From positions 1 through 13,149 of the forward strand of contig JAEWIK010000047.1 of assembly GCA_023387135.1 (NCBI GenBank): a DNA stretch of 13,149 nucleotides. The letters are read 5' to 3'. Numbering within the stretch: position 1 is the stretch's first letter; every line of letters starts with the position of its first letter. Made by a program: the position numbers and the translations under genes. Positions 7,185 through 13,149 of this stretch are shown here, in pieces. Under the pieces are notes generated by a model. It was not told the origin of the DNA. It made no database searches and saw nothing but the letters and a program-made list of their open reading frames with translations. This DNA comes from Actinomycetes bacterium. GTDB taxonomy: Bacteria > Actinomycetota > Actinomycetes > Propionibacteriales > Propionibacteriaceae.

Positions 7185-8609
7185 ATGACCAGCACCGCGT
7201 TCCCTGACCTTCCGACCACCACCGAGAGCCTCACGGGGTGGGGACGGACGGCCGCCACCACCTCGCAGGTGCTCTCCACTCCCGACGTCGACCTGATCGC
7301 CGACGCGGTGAGGCAGGTCGCCGAGCACAACTCCGAGGCGCCGGCGCACCTGAGACGCGGGATCATCGCCCGCGGCCTGGGACGCTCCTACGGCGACGTC
7401 GCCCAGAACGCCGGCGGCATCGTCGTCGACATGACGGCGTTGAACAGGATCCACAGCATCGACGCCGCCACCGCGACGGTGGACGTGGACGCCGGTGTCA
7501 GCCTCGACGAGCTCATGCGGGCGGCCCTGCCGTACGGCCTGTGGGTGCCTGTGCTTCCCGGCACCCGGCAGGTGACAGTCGGCGGCGCGATCGGCTGCGA
7601 CGTCCACGGAAAGAACCACCACAGCGCCGGCTCGTTCGGCGACCACGTCGTCTCCCTCGAACTGCTCGTCGCGGACGGCAGGGTGCTGCACCTCACCCCG
7701 ACAGGCGGCGCCGACGACCCGGGCGGCGAGCTGTTCTGGGCCACCATCGGCGGGGTGGGCCTGACAGGGATCGTGCTGCGCGCGGTGCTCGCCATGACGC
7801 GCACGGAGACCGCCTACTTCATCGCCGACGGCGTCGTCACCCACGACCTCGACGAGACCATCGCCGTCCACTCCGACGGCTCGGAGGCGCGCTACGACTA
7901 CTCCTCGGCCTGGTTCGACGCGATCTCGCCGGCGCCGAAGCTGGGGCGTGCCGCGCTGTCGCGGGGGAACCTCGCGACCCTCGACCAGTTGCCTCCCAAG
8001 CTCGCCGCCGACCCGCTGGGCTTTCACGCCAAGCCCTTCTTCGACCTGCCGGACGTGTTCCCGAACGGCCTGGCGAACAAGCTGACCTTCACCGCCCTGG
8101 GCACCCTCTGGTACGCCAAGTCGGGCACCTACACCGGCAAGGTGCAGAGCCTCACCGGCTTCTACCATCCGCTCGACATGTTCGGCGAGTGGAACCGCGC
8201 CTACGGCTCACACGGCTTCCTGCAGTACCAGTTCGTCGTGCCGCCGTCGGCCGTCGACGAGTTCAAGCGGATCATCGCCGACATCCAGGCGTCCGGGCAC
8301 TACTCGTTCCTCAACGTCTTCAAGCTGTTCGGCGAGGGCAACGCCGCCCCGCTCAGCTATCCGATGGCGGGCTGGAACGTCTGCGTCGACTTCCCGATCA
8401 AGGACGGGCTGGAACGCTTCCTGTCCTCGCTCGACGCGCGCATCCTCGAGTTCGGGGGCAGGCTCTACACCGCCAAGGACTCCCGCACCTCGGCTGCCAC
8501 CTTCCACGCCATGTATCCCAGGATCGACGACTGGCTCGCCACCCGGCGGCGCATCGATCCGGACGGCGTGTTCACGTCCGACCTCGCCCGACGATTGGAA
8601 TTAGTGTGA
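7185..8609 (+). CDS. dprE1: decaprenylphosphoryl-beta-D-ribose 2'-oxidase (DprE1), FAD-dependent
   Basis: Oxidises the 2'-hydroxyl of decaprenylphosphoryl-ribose to the 2'-keto intermediate, the first half of the epimerisation that yields decaprenylphosphoryl-arabinose, donor for cell-wall arabinan. The protein has 474 residues. Seen: FAD-binding PCMH-type region with [10 protein letters not shown], the [13 protein letters not shown] stretch, [11 protein letters not shown] with His145, and a C-terminal substrate domain with [13 protein letters not shown] (Cys400) and YTAKDSRT (Lys431). By recall of the M. tuberculosis enzyme these correspond to His132, Cys387 and Lys418, a constant offset of 13 from a longer N-terminus. 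Similarity is strong along the whole length, including the ARRLEL C-terminus. Cys400 is the residue attacked by benzothiazinones in mycobacteria. The stop overlaps the dprE2 start (GTGA), so the two are co-translated. Confidence 0.96.
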   Translation: MTSTAFPDLPTTTESLTGWGRTAATTSQVLSTPDVDLIADAVRQVAEHNSEAPAHLRRGIIARGLGRSYGDVAQNAGGIVVDMTALNRIHSIDAATATVDVDAGVSLDELMRAALPYGLWVPVLPGTRQVTVGGAIGCDVHGKNHHSAGSFGDHVVSLELLVADGRVLHLTPTGGADDPGGELFWATIGGVGLTGIVLRAVLAMTRTETAYFIADGVVTHDLDETIAVHSDGSEARYDYSSAWFDAISPAPKLGRAALSRGNLATLDQLPPKLAADPLGFHAKPFFDLPDVFPNGLANKLTFTALGTLWYAKSGTYTGKVQSLTGFYHPLDMFGEWNRAYGSHGFLQYQFVVPPSAVDEFKRIIADIQASGHYSFLNVFKLFGEGNAAPLSYPMAGWNVCVDFPIKDGLERFLSSLDARILEFGGRLYTAKDSRTSAATFHAMYPRIDDWLATRRRIDPDGVFTSDLARRLELV

Positions 8610-9361
8610 TTGACGCGACCGGAAACCCCCAGACCATCCTGCTGCTGGGGGCGACGTCGGAGATCGGCCTCGCCATCGTCGAGGAGTACCTCGCGGCGCA
8701 TCCCGTCCGCGTCATCCTCGCCGGACGCCCGAGCCCGACCCGCGACCAGGCCGTCGCCGACCTGCAGAAGGCGGGCGCCTCGGCGGTCGACGTCCTCGAC
8801 TTCGACGCGACAGCCTTCGACACCCACCCGGCCGTCATCGACGCCGCGTGGCAGCTCTCCGACGTGGACCTCGCCATCGTCGCGTTCGGCGTGCTGGGCG
8901 ACCCCGAGCGGGCGTGGCAGGACCAGGCCGCCGCCGTCGAGCTGGCGCAGGTCAACTACACCGGCGCCGTCAGCGTCGGGGTGCTGCTGGGCCAGAAGAT
9001 GAAGGCCCAGGGCTACGGAAGGATCGTGGCGCTCTCCAGCGTGGCGGGAGAACTGGTGCGGCGCGCAAACTTCGTCTACGGGTCCACCAAGGCGGGGCTG
9101 GACGGGTTCTACAGGGTCCTGAATGAAGCACTTGATGAATTCGGCCCCAAGGTGCTGGTGGTGCGGCCCGGTCAGGTGAAGACCCGGATGATAGCGGGCC
9201 TGAAGCCCCGCGGCGCGATCTCGAAGGACGTGCTCGCCAAGCAGGTGGTCGCCGCCGTCCGCAGGGGTGACAACGTCATTTGGTCGCCGCCGCTGTTCCG
9301 CTGGCTCATGATGGTGCTCCGCCACGTCCCGGGCCCCGTCTTCCGCAGGCTCCCGATCTGA
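8606..9361 (+). CDS. dprE2: decaprenylphosphoryl-2-keto-beta-D-erythro-pentose reductase (DprE2)
   Basis: Short-chain dehydrogenase/reductase that reduces the DprE1 keto product with NAD(P)H to decaprenylphosphoryl-arabinose. The protein has 251 residues. Seen: the N-terminal [16 protein letters not shown] dinucleotide-binding stretch, catalytic Ser145 (ALSSVAGE), Tyr158 and Lys162 in FVYGSTKAG, and an RPGQVKTRM stretch after it. The C-terminus FRRLPI matches the mycobacterial DprE2 ending as I recall it. The GTG start at 8606 overlaps the dprE1 stop by 4 nt (GTGA) and has GGAA 5 nt upstream. The same frame is open far upstream through dprE1, but that part is only a shadow. No arabinosyltransferase gene is nearby, unlike the mycobacterial locus. 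Confidence 0.95.
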   Translation: MIDATGNPQTILLLGATSEIGLAIVEEYLAAHPVRVILAGRPSPTRDQAVADLQKAGASAVDVLDFDATAFDTHPAVIDAAWQLSDVDLAIVAFGVLGDPERAWQDQAAAVELAQVNYTGAVSVGVLLGQKMKAQGYGRIVALSSVAGELVRRANFVYGSTKAGLDGFYRVLNEALDEFGPKVLVVRPGQVKTRMIAGLKPRGAISKDVLAKQVVAAVRRGDNVIWSPPLFRWLMMVLRHVPGPVFRRLPI

Positions 9362-9398
9362 CGGCGGCGTCGGGCGGTTGCGCAGCCCGGCGAGTACG

Positions 9399-9430
9399 CA
9401 GTCTTGCGACTGGCCGACCCCGGGGTCGGC
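9399..9430. terminator. tandem hairpins downstream of dprE2
   Basis: Two abutting inverted repeats. The first, at 9399-9412, has a 5-bp stem (CAGTC/GACTG) with a TTGC loop, which on the minus strand is a GCAA GNRA tetraloop. The second, at 9413-9430, is a perfect 18-bp palindrome that can fold as a 7-bp GC-rich stem with a CCGG loop. They lie 38-69 nt after the dprE2 stop. No T-run follows, which is common for actinobacterial terminators. They could equally close a minus-strand transcript coming from the right. Confidence 0.4.
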
Positions 9431-9448
9431 AGGCGACAATTGAGTTGT

Positions 9449-9566
9449 CCGGGATCGGGGGGTACCGGCAGTCTTCAGGCGAAGTCTGCGCCGCCCCCTC
9501 GAATCTCGTGGAGCCAGCGATGGTTCCTGGTTGTCGACGAATGCAGGGGGGTGCAGATCGACGACA
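9449..9566 (-). ncRNA. candidate 6C-like small RNA with two C6-loop hairpins
   Basis: On the minus strand this gene-free stretch holds two hairpins whose loops contain six consecutive C. The first, at 9566-9532, has an outer 9-bp stem with one mismatch, an inner TGCA/TGCA stem and a loop of exactly CCCCCC. The second, at 9468-9449, has a CCGG/CCGG stem with CCCCCC in the loop. Between them lies an imperfect 8-bp stem with a 4-nt loop (9468-9489). Known: the actinobacterial 6C RNA is defined by two stem-loops each with at least six C in the loop. The linker here is longer than I expect for that family, and I find no TAnnnT promoter close upstream. A structured 3' UTR of pabC is an alternative. 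Confidence 0.3.
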
Positions 9567-9575
9567 CGTGATGGG

Positions 9576-9625
9576 CAGCTAGCCCGCCGCGTTCGGGGGA
9601 GGGCCTGAGTGCGGCGGGCTTGCTG
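9576..9625. terminator. strong hairpin between dprE2 and pabC, probable bidirectional terminator
   Basis: A perfect 10-bp stem (AGCCCGCCGC at 9581-9590 with GCGGCGGGCT at 9611-9620) extends by four more pairs after one mismatch and encloses a 20-nt loop. It lies 26-75 nt beyond the stop of the minus-strand pabC gene, and also after dprE2 on the plus strand, so it can separate the two convergent units. On the plus strand it is followed by a pyrimidine-rich stretch (TGCTGTCTCTTC). On the minus strand the loop includes CCCTCCCCC. No strong T-run is present in either direction. Confidence 0.5.
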
Positions 9626-9650
9626 TCTCTTCAGCACATCGCCGGCCGGC

Positions 9651-10535
9651 TCACCTGATGCCAGGGAAACCCGTCGCCTCCGCCAGCACGCTCGTCACTG
9701 CAGGGTCGTGATGAATCTCGTGGCCGTCCAGCGCCACCACCGGCAACACGCCGCGGATCGCCGAGACCAGCCACATCCCGTCGGCCTTGATCGCGTCGTC
9801 AGGGGTGAAGAGCGCCTCGCCCGTCGCCACGTCGTGGTCACGCGCGGCGGCGAAGAGCGCCGCGATGGTGACTGACGCCAGCACGCCGGTCCCGGCGGTC
9901 GGGGTGGTCCAGAGCCTGTCGTCGGCGGCGAACACCAGGCCCGCCGTCGGGCCTTCGAGCAGGAACCCGTCGGATGAGGTGAACACTGCCTCGTCCGCGC
10001 CCCTGCGGGCGGCCTCCCGCTTGGCCGCGACGTTCGTCGCGTACGAGAGCGTCTTCACCCCGCCGAGCAGCCAGGGCGCGTCCCGGAAGGCGTCGCTGCT
10101 GAAACCCCTGGTGAGGGTGACCGCCGTCACTCCCCGCCGCGCCGCCGAGTAGTCGCCCACGCTCGTGATGGTGAGGTAGCCGAAGGCGGGGGACGGGGTG
10201 GACTCCAGCCCGCGGGTGACCACCAGCTTCAGCACGGCTTCGCCGGGCACCTGCCAGGCCGCCAGCGCGGTGTCGACCAGCTCGAACCACACGGCGAGCG
10301 GAGGCAGTTCGATCCCGAGCGCCGTCGCCGAGCGCTGGAACCTGTCGAGGTGCTCCTGCAGGTAGTGGGCGCGGGTGCCTCGCTCGTCGACGGTCACCCG
10401 CAGCGCGTCGAAGCAACCGTCGCCCCTCGTCACGCCGAGGTCGTCGGCGCTGAGCAGCGGCGTGTCGGCAGGGATGACGCCCCAGCCGAGGACTGCGAGG
10501 AGCTGCTGAACCACGGGGCTGACGGGTGAAGTCAC
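9651..10535 (-). CDS. pabC: class IV aminotransferase-fold enzyme, probable aminodeoxychorismate lyase
   Basis: PLP-dependent fold-type IV enzyme of 294 residues. The likely reaction is release of pyruvate from 4-amino-4-deoxychorismate to give 4-aminobenzoate for folate, in the cytoplasm. Seen: GVTRGDGCFDALRV at 34-47, the PLP-binding lysine Lys161 in GGVKTLSYATNVAAKREA, the following GADEAVF and LEGPTAGLVF stretches, and a late ADGMWLVSAIRGVLPV block of the kind found in actinobacterial PabC. Branched-chain or D-amino-acid aminotransferase is the main alternative, since family members are hard to separate by sequence; this locus gives no folate neighbours to support the choice. The start is a GTG 7 nt after a TAGGCT box, so probably leaderless. 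Convergent with dprE2 and read in the same direction as glnA upstream. Confidence 0.8.
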   Translation of the reverse strand: MTSPVSPVVQQLLAVLGWGVIPADTPLLSADDLGVTRGDGCFDALRVTVDERGTRAHYLQEHLDRFQRSATALGIELPPLAVWFELVDTALAAWQVPGEAVLKLVVTRGLESTPSPAFGYLTITSVGDYSAARRGVTAVTLTRGFSSDAFRDAPWLLGGVKTLSYATNVAAKREAARRGADEAVFTSSDGFLLEGPTAGLVFAADDRLWTTPTAGTGVLASVTIAALFAAARDHDVATGEALFTPDDAIKADGMWLVSAIRGVLPVVALDGHEIHHDPAVTSVLAEATGFPGIR

Positions 10536-10542
10536 GGCCCAC

Positions 10543-10548
10543 AGCCTA
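10543..10548 (-). promoter_or_regulatory. -10 box for leaderless transcription of pabC
   Basis: TAGGCT on the minus strand, then 7 nt and the GTG start at 10535. Hexamer, spacing and start codon type are identical to those at the RDD gene. It indicates that pabC is transcribed separately from glnA. Confidence 0.5.
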
Positions 10549-10554
10549 GGCCGT

Positions 10555-10586
10555 GCCGGCGGCGCACCCCCGATGCCGCCGCCGGC
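10555..10586. terminator. GC-rich hairpin between glnA and pabC
   Basis: A perfect 9-bp stem (GCCGGCGGC/GCCGCCGGC) continues inside as a 3-bp GCA/TGC stem with one bulged C, closing a 7-nt loop CCCCCGA as read on the plus strand. It lies after the main glnA terminator and just before the pabC -10 box, so it may catch glnA read-through. No T-run. Confidence 0.4.
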
Positions 10587-10619
10587 GAGCGTCCCGACGT
10601 CGGCGACGCCCGGACAGGG

Positions 10620-10654
10620 CAGGAGGCCCCGGGGACGAACCCCGAGGCCTCCTG
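10620..10654 (-). terminator. glnA transcription terminator
   Basis: Near-perfect hairpin starting about 18 nt after the glnA stop codon. The outer stem is 9 bp (AGGAGGCC with GGCCTCCT plus one flanking G-C pair), followed by a C-A mismatch and an inner 5-bp stem (CGGGG/CCCCG) closing a 5-nt loop ACGAA. Very stable; no T-run follows, which is usual in high-GC actinobacteria. Confidence 0.7.
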
Positions 10655-10672
10655 GCAGGCGTCAGCCGGACC

Positions 10673-12094
10673 TCACATGTCGAAGTACATCTCGAACTCG
10701 TGCGGGTGCGGACGGAGACGGATCGCGTCGATGTCGGCGCGCTTCATGTCGATCCAGTTCTCGATCAGGTCGGGGGTGAAGACGCCGCCCGCCTGCAGGT
10801 ACTCGTTGTCGGACTCGAGCGCGTCGAGGACGCCGTCGAGCGAGGCGGGGACCGACGGCACCAGGGCGTGCTCCTCCGGGGGCAGCTCGTAGATGTCCTT
10901 GTCGATCGGCGCGAGCGGCTCGATCTTGTTCTGGATGCCGTCGAGGCCGGCCAGCAGGCACGCCGCGAACGCGAGGTACGGGTTGGACGACGGGTCGGGG
11001 CAGCGGAACTCGATGCGCTTGGCCTTCGGGTTCGAGCCGGTCACCGGGATGCGGATGCACGCGGAGCGGTTGCGCGCCGAGTACACAAGGTTCACCGGAG
11101 CCTCGAAGCCCGGCACCAGGTGGTGGTAGGAGTTCACCGTCGGGTTGGTGAACGCCAGCAGGGACGGCGCGTGGTGCAGCAGGCCGCCGATGTACCAGCG
11201 GGCGAGGTCAGAGAGCGAGCCGTAGCCTGCCTCGTCGTAGAACAGCGGCTGGCCGCCGTTCCAGATCGACTGGTGGACGTGCATGCCCGAGCCGTTGTCG
11301 CCGAAGATCGGCTTCGGCATGAACGTGACGGTCTTGCCCGCCGCCCACGCCGTGTTCTTGACGATGTACTTGAACTTCATCAGGTCGTCGGCGGCGGCCA
11401 GCATCGTGTTGAACTTGTAGTTGATCTCGGCCTGGCCGGCGGTGCCCACCTCGTGGTGCGCGCGCTCGACCTCGAGGCCCGCGTCGGTGAGCTTGTTCAC
11501 CATCGCGTCGCGGAGGTCGGCGAAGTGGTCGACCGGCGGCACCGGGAAGTAGCCGCCCTTGTACTTCACCTTGGCGCCGCGGTTGCCGCCCTCTTCCTCA
11601 CGACCGGTGTTCCAAGCGCCGGCCTCGGAGTCGATGTAGTAGAAGGACGACTGCTGCTTCGTCTCGAACCTGGCCGAGTCGAAGATGTAGAACTCGGCCT
11701 CGGGGGCGAAGAACGCCGTGTCGCCGATGCCTGTCGAGGCGAGGTAGCTCTCGGCCTTGCGGGCGATGTTGCGCGGGTCGCGGCTGTACGGCTCCTGCGT
11801 GAGCGGGTCGTGCACGAAGAAGTTCAGCGCGAGAGTCTTGTGGGTCCGGAAGGGATCGATGAAGGCCGTCGCCGGGTCGGGCAGCAGGGTCATGTCCGAC
11901 TCGTGGATCTTCTGGAAGCCGCGGATCGAGGAACCGTCGAACGCCATGCCGGTCTCGAAGACGTCGGGACCGAACGCATAGGCCGGAACGGTGAGGTGCT
12001 GCATCACACCGGGCAGGTCACAGAACCGGATGTCGACGAACTCGACTCCCTCGTTCTTGATGTAGGCCAACAGGTCGTCGGCTCCTTGGAACAT
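10673..12094 (-). CDS. glnA: glutamine synthetase, type I-beta
   Basis: Makes glutamine from glutamate, ammonia and ATP; a cytoplasmic dodecamer in this family. The protein has 473 residues, the normal length for GSI. Seen: FDGSSIRGF near the N-terminus, [11 protein letters not shown], the GSI-beta insertion rich in Gly and Glu after it, [53 protein letters not shown], and the adenylylation site [10 protein letters not shown] with Tyr402. The beta-subtype insertion together with that tyrosine means it is controlled by the GlnE encoded in this window. The ATG has GGAGG at 12103-12099, 4 nt away, a real leader unlike most neighbours. A GlnR-type operator lies upstream and a strong terminator hairpin downstream. 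RDD protein is divergent, an arrangement also known in mycobacteria. Confidence 0.98.
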   Translation of the reverse strand: MFQGADDLLAYIKNEGVEFVDIRFCDLPGVMQHLTVPAYAFGPDVFETGMAFDGSSIRGFQKIHESDMTLLPDPATAFIDPFRTHKTLALNFFVHDPLTQEPYSRDPRNIARKAESYLASTGIGDTAFFAPEAEFYIFDSARFETKQQSSFYYIDSEAGAWNTGREEEGGNRGAKVKYKGGYFPVPPVDHFADLRDAMVNKLTDAGLEVERAHHEVGTAGQAEINYKFNTMLAAADDLMKFKYIVKNTAWAAGKTVTFMPKPIFGDNGSGMHVHQSIWNGGQPLFYDEAGYGSLSDLARWYIGGLLHHAPSLLAFTNPTVNSYHHLVPGFEAPVNLVYSARNRSACIRIPVTGSNPKAKRIEFRCPDPSSNPYLAFAACLLAGLDGIQNKIEPLAPIDKDIYELPPEEHALVPSVPASLDGVLDALESDNEYLQAGGVFTPDLIENWIDMKRADIDAIRLRPHPHEFEMYFDM

Positions 12095-12098
12095 CTTG

Positions 12099-12103
12099 CC
12101 TCC
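12099..12103 (-). promoter_or_regulatory. glnA Shine-Dalgarno sequence
   Basis: GGAGG 4 nt before the ATG of glnA. It fixes the start and shows that glnA has a canonical leader. Confidence 0.8.
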
Positions 12104-12130
12104 ACAGACAAATGGGACTTGGACGCGGCC

Positions 12131-12136
12131 ACGCTA
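12131..12136 (-). promoter_or_regulatory. putative -10 box of glnA
   Basis: TAGCGT on the minus strand. It predicts a transcription start near 12124 and a leader of about 30 nt. The hexamer 17 nt upstream (CCGTTG) is a poor -35, and that region overlaps the GlnR half-sites, as expected for an activated promoter. Confidence 0.5.
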
Positions 12137-12147
12137 TCCGAGCAGCA

Positions 12148-12185
12148 GTAACCCAACGGTTGCATCCGTGTTTCAGCCGTGTAAC
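12148..12185 (-). promoter_or_regulatory. GlnR-type operator upstream of glnA
   Basis: On the minus strand four 5-mers stand at exact 11-bp spacing: GTTAC-n6-GAAAC-n6-GCAAC-n6-GTTAC. The known GlnR consensus of Streptomyces and mycobacteria alternates a gTnAC half-site with a GaAAC half-site, each followed by six free bases. The first two half-sites match fully. The last two are partial, each keeping the G and the final AC. The box ends 11 nt before the putative glnA -10, the place of an activator. GlnR itself is not encoded in the window. Confidence 0.75.
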
Positions 12186-12277
12186 ACCCTCGCCGGGGTG
12201 CGACGTGGTACTCGGACGCCGCGGACGCCCCGGGAGACCGCGCAGGCCGGCGACGGCCGTCCGCCACGACGAGGCAG

Positions 12278-12283
12278 TAGGCT
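12278..12283 (+). promoter_or_regulatory. -10 box for leaderless transcription of the RDD gene
   Basis: TAGGCT followed by 7 nt and the GTG start at 12291. No Shine-Dalgarno sequence lies before this start. Confidence 0.5.
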
Positions 12284-12290
12284 CCCCGGC

Positions 12291-12716
12291 GTGAGCGAGG
12301 TCGAGACCGATGACTACCCGGGCGAATCGCTCGGGCTGCCGAGGAGTGGACGCGGTGCGCTCGCCAGTTGGCGGGCAAGGTTCGCCGCGCTGCTGGTCGA
12401 CTGGGGGACGTCCATGGTCGTCGCGTTGGCGGCGTTCGGGATCGGCGTGCTGCGCGAGCAGGGCTGGCGATCCTGGATGATCCTCGCCATCTTCTTCGTT
12501 CAGAAGGCGATCCTGACGGCTTTCGCCGGCGGCAGCTTCGGGCAGATCCTCGCGAGGATCCAGGTGGTGAGGACGAGCCTCGAGCCCATCGGCTGGTGGC
12601 GCGCGTTGCTGCGGACCGCGATGGTCTGCGTGGTGGTGCCGGCCGTGGTGATCGGCGCCGATCGCCGCGGGCTCGACGATCTCGTGCTCGGGACTGTCGT
12701 CGTCAACCGGCGCTGA
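12291..12716 (+). CDS. RDD family membrane protein
   Basis: Small integral membrane protein of 141 residues; the function of the family is not known in general. Seen: an acidic N-terminus, then ARFAALLVDWG with Arg30 and Asp37 (the RDD hallmark residues), hydrophobic segments at about 31-54, 61-79 and 107-123, a GQILARIQVV stretch at about 84-93, and a C-terminal RRGLDDLVLGTVVV where Asp129 or Asp130 would be the last hallmark Asp. The GTG start is chosen because it follows the TAGGCT box by 7 nt; the same frame is open further upstream, but that part overlaps the glnA promoter. Divergent from glnA, as in mycobacteria. This conserved position hints at a link to nitrogen metabolism, but that is inference. 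Confidence 0.85.
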   Translation: MSEVETDDYPGESLGLPRSGRGALASWRARFAALLVDWGTSMVVALAAFGIGVLREQGWRSWMILAIFFVQKAILTAFAGGSFGQILARIQVVRTSLEPIGWWRALLRTAMVCVVVPAVVIGADRRGLDDLVLGTVVVNRR

Positions 12717-12854
12717 ACCGGGGCGATCCGGCGGCCGCTCGGCGCGTCAGGCTGGCGACCTGCTTCCTCGACTTCCGCAGGAAGGCGTAGCCAGAGCAGT
12801 GAGCGCCAGGGGCCGGGTTGGGGGAACTTACCGGTCGTGCGCTAGTTTCCATCC
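12717..12854. other. intergenic segment between RDD gene and permease gene
   Basis: Holds a modest hairpin at 12763-12784 (6-bp stem CTTCCT/AGGAAG, 10-nt loop), possibly an RDD terminator, and the promoter region of the permease gene. No coding region or RNA gene is recognised. Confidence 0.4.
12843..12848 (+). promoter_or_regulatory. -10 box for leaderless transcription of the permease gene
   Basis: TAGTTT followed by 6 nt and the ATG at 12855. Possible upstream elements are TTGGGG at 12818-12823 (19-nt spacer, long) or GGAACTT at 12823-12829, which resembles an ECF-sigma -35. Neither is certain. Confidence 0.45.
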
Positions 12855-13149
12855 ATGCTCCGTTACATCGGCCGCCGGTTACTGAACTATGTGTTCTTGC
12901 TCTATGTGGCCGTGTCGCTGACCTACCTGCTCGCCGCGACCCAGCTCAACCCGAGAGCCGTCTTCGAGGTCAGGCAGCCTCCCATGGACCCGCAGGTGAT
13001 CGACAACACGCTCGCCCAGTACAACCTGAGTGAGAAGGTGCCGCTCGCCGAGCGCTACTGGACGTGGCTGACGAACGTGCTGCAGGGCAACTGGGGCTAC
13101 TCGCCGTTGGGCGTCAGCGTGGGGGAGTCGATCAGCACCCGGATGTGGG
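12855..13149 (+). CDS. ABC transporter permease, OppB/DppB type, partial
   Basis: First 98 residues of a binding-protein-dependent permease, probably for peptides or oligosaccharides; it is cut by the right edge. Seen: the basic N-terminus MLRYIGRRLLNY followed by a membrane helix at about 10-29, then an extracytoplasmic stretch with a YNLSEKVPLAERYWTWL block and an LQGNWGYS motif at about 76-83. These correspond to the LGLDxPLxxQYxxWL and GDLGxS features of OppB/DppB N-terminal domains. It is close to a subfamily seen in other actinobacteria that begins the same way. The ATG start is supported by the -10 box 6 nt upstream. The second permease, ATPase and binding protein would be expected beyond the edge. 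Confidence 0.88.
   Translation, partial: MLRYIGRRLLNYVFLLYVAVSLTYLLAATQLNPRAVFEVRQPPMDPQVIDNTLAQYNLSEKVPLAERYWTWLTNVLQGNWGYSPLGVSVGESISTRMW

Noticed and set aside
7238..9361. Apparent 707-residue protein fusing an upstream segment to DprE2
   Set aside because: The upstream part is a frame-shifted shadow of dprE1; the real DprE2 begins at the GTG at 8606 that overlaps the dprE1 stop.
9490..9515. tRNA-like piece (CTCGAATC followed later by GCCA)
   Set aside because: No T-arm, anticodon arm or acceptor stem pairs around it; chance resemblance within the hairpin-rich gap.
10553..12151. 532-codon open frame on the plus strand opposite glnA
   Set aside because: Antisense shadow of glnA with Val/Arg/Glu/His-rich composition typical of complementary frames; no domain seen.
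12148..12185. GlnR box as a regulator of the divergent RDD gene as well
   Set aside because: It lies more than 100 bp from the predicted RDD start and has the correct distance only to the glnA -10, so control of RDD is not supported.

Overview
This window is a very GC-rich actinobacterial chromosomal segment. The markers are a GlnE/GlnA pair of mycobacterial type, DprE1/DprE2, an RDD-family protein divergent from glnA, a GlnR-type operator, and many genes that look leaderless. Genus cannot be fixed from the sequence. No mobile element, CRISPR array, tRNA or rRNA was seen; this is core-genome DNA rather than an accessory island.

Region 1 (1-3600, minus strand) is a MacAB-like ABC efflux operon read right to left: membrane-fusion adaptor, ATPase, FtsX/MacB-type permease, then a second adaptor that runs off the left edge. 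All three junctions are 4-nt ATGA stop/start overlaps, so the four genes are probably translationally coupled. The upstream promoter carries a 10-11-bp-phased repeat array that looks like an OmpR/PhoB-type operator.

Region 2 (3683-7103) holds a small SCP-type (sterol carrier family) protein on the minus strand, divergent from glnE on the plus strand. GlnE adenylylates and deadenylylates glutamine synthetase.

Region 3 (7185-9361) is dprE1-dprE2. Its products form the two-step epimerase that makes decaprenylphosphoryl-arabinose, the arabinan donor. The genes overlap at GTGA.

Region 4 (9362-10535) holds a hairpin-rich intergenic segment and a pabC-like class IV aminotransferase/lyase on the minus strand. 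On the minus strand two hairpins have loops with six consecutive C, and a third neighbouring hairpin also has a C-rich loop. This is a 6C-like small-RNA candidate.

Region 5 (10555-12185) is glnA, a type I-beta glutamine synthetase with its adenylylation tyrosine. It has a strong terminator hairpin and a four-half-site GlnR box over its promoter. The target of GlnE is therefore controlled both by transcription (GlnR) and by covalent modification from the same neighbourhood.

Region 6 (12291-13149) holds an RDD membrane protein and the start of an OppB/DppB-type permease that runs off the right edge.

A theme across the window: six of the eight transcription-unit starts show a TAnnnT -10 box 6-8 nt before the start codon, which is leaderless architecture. 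The two units with a real leader and Shine-Dalgarno sequence (efflux operon and glnA) are the two with phased operator repeats.
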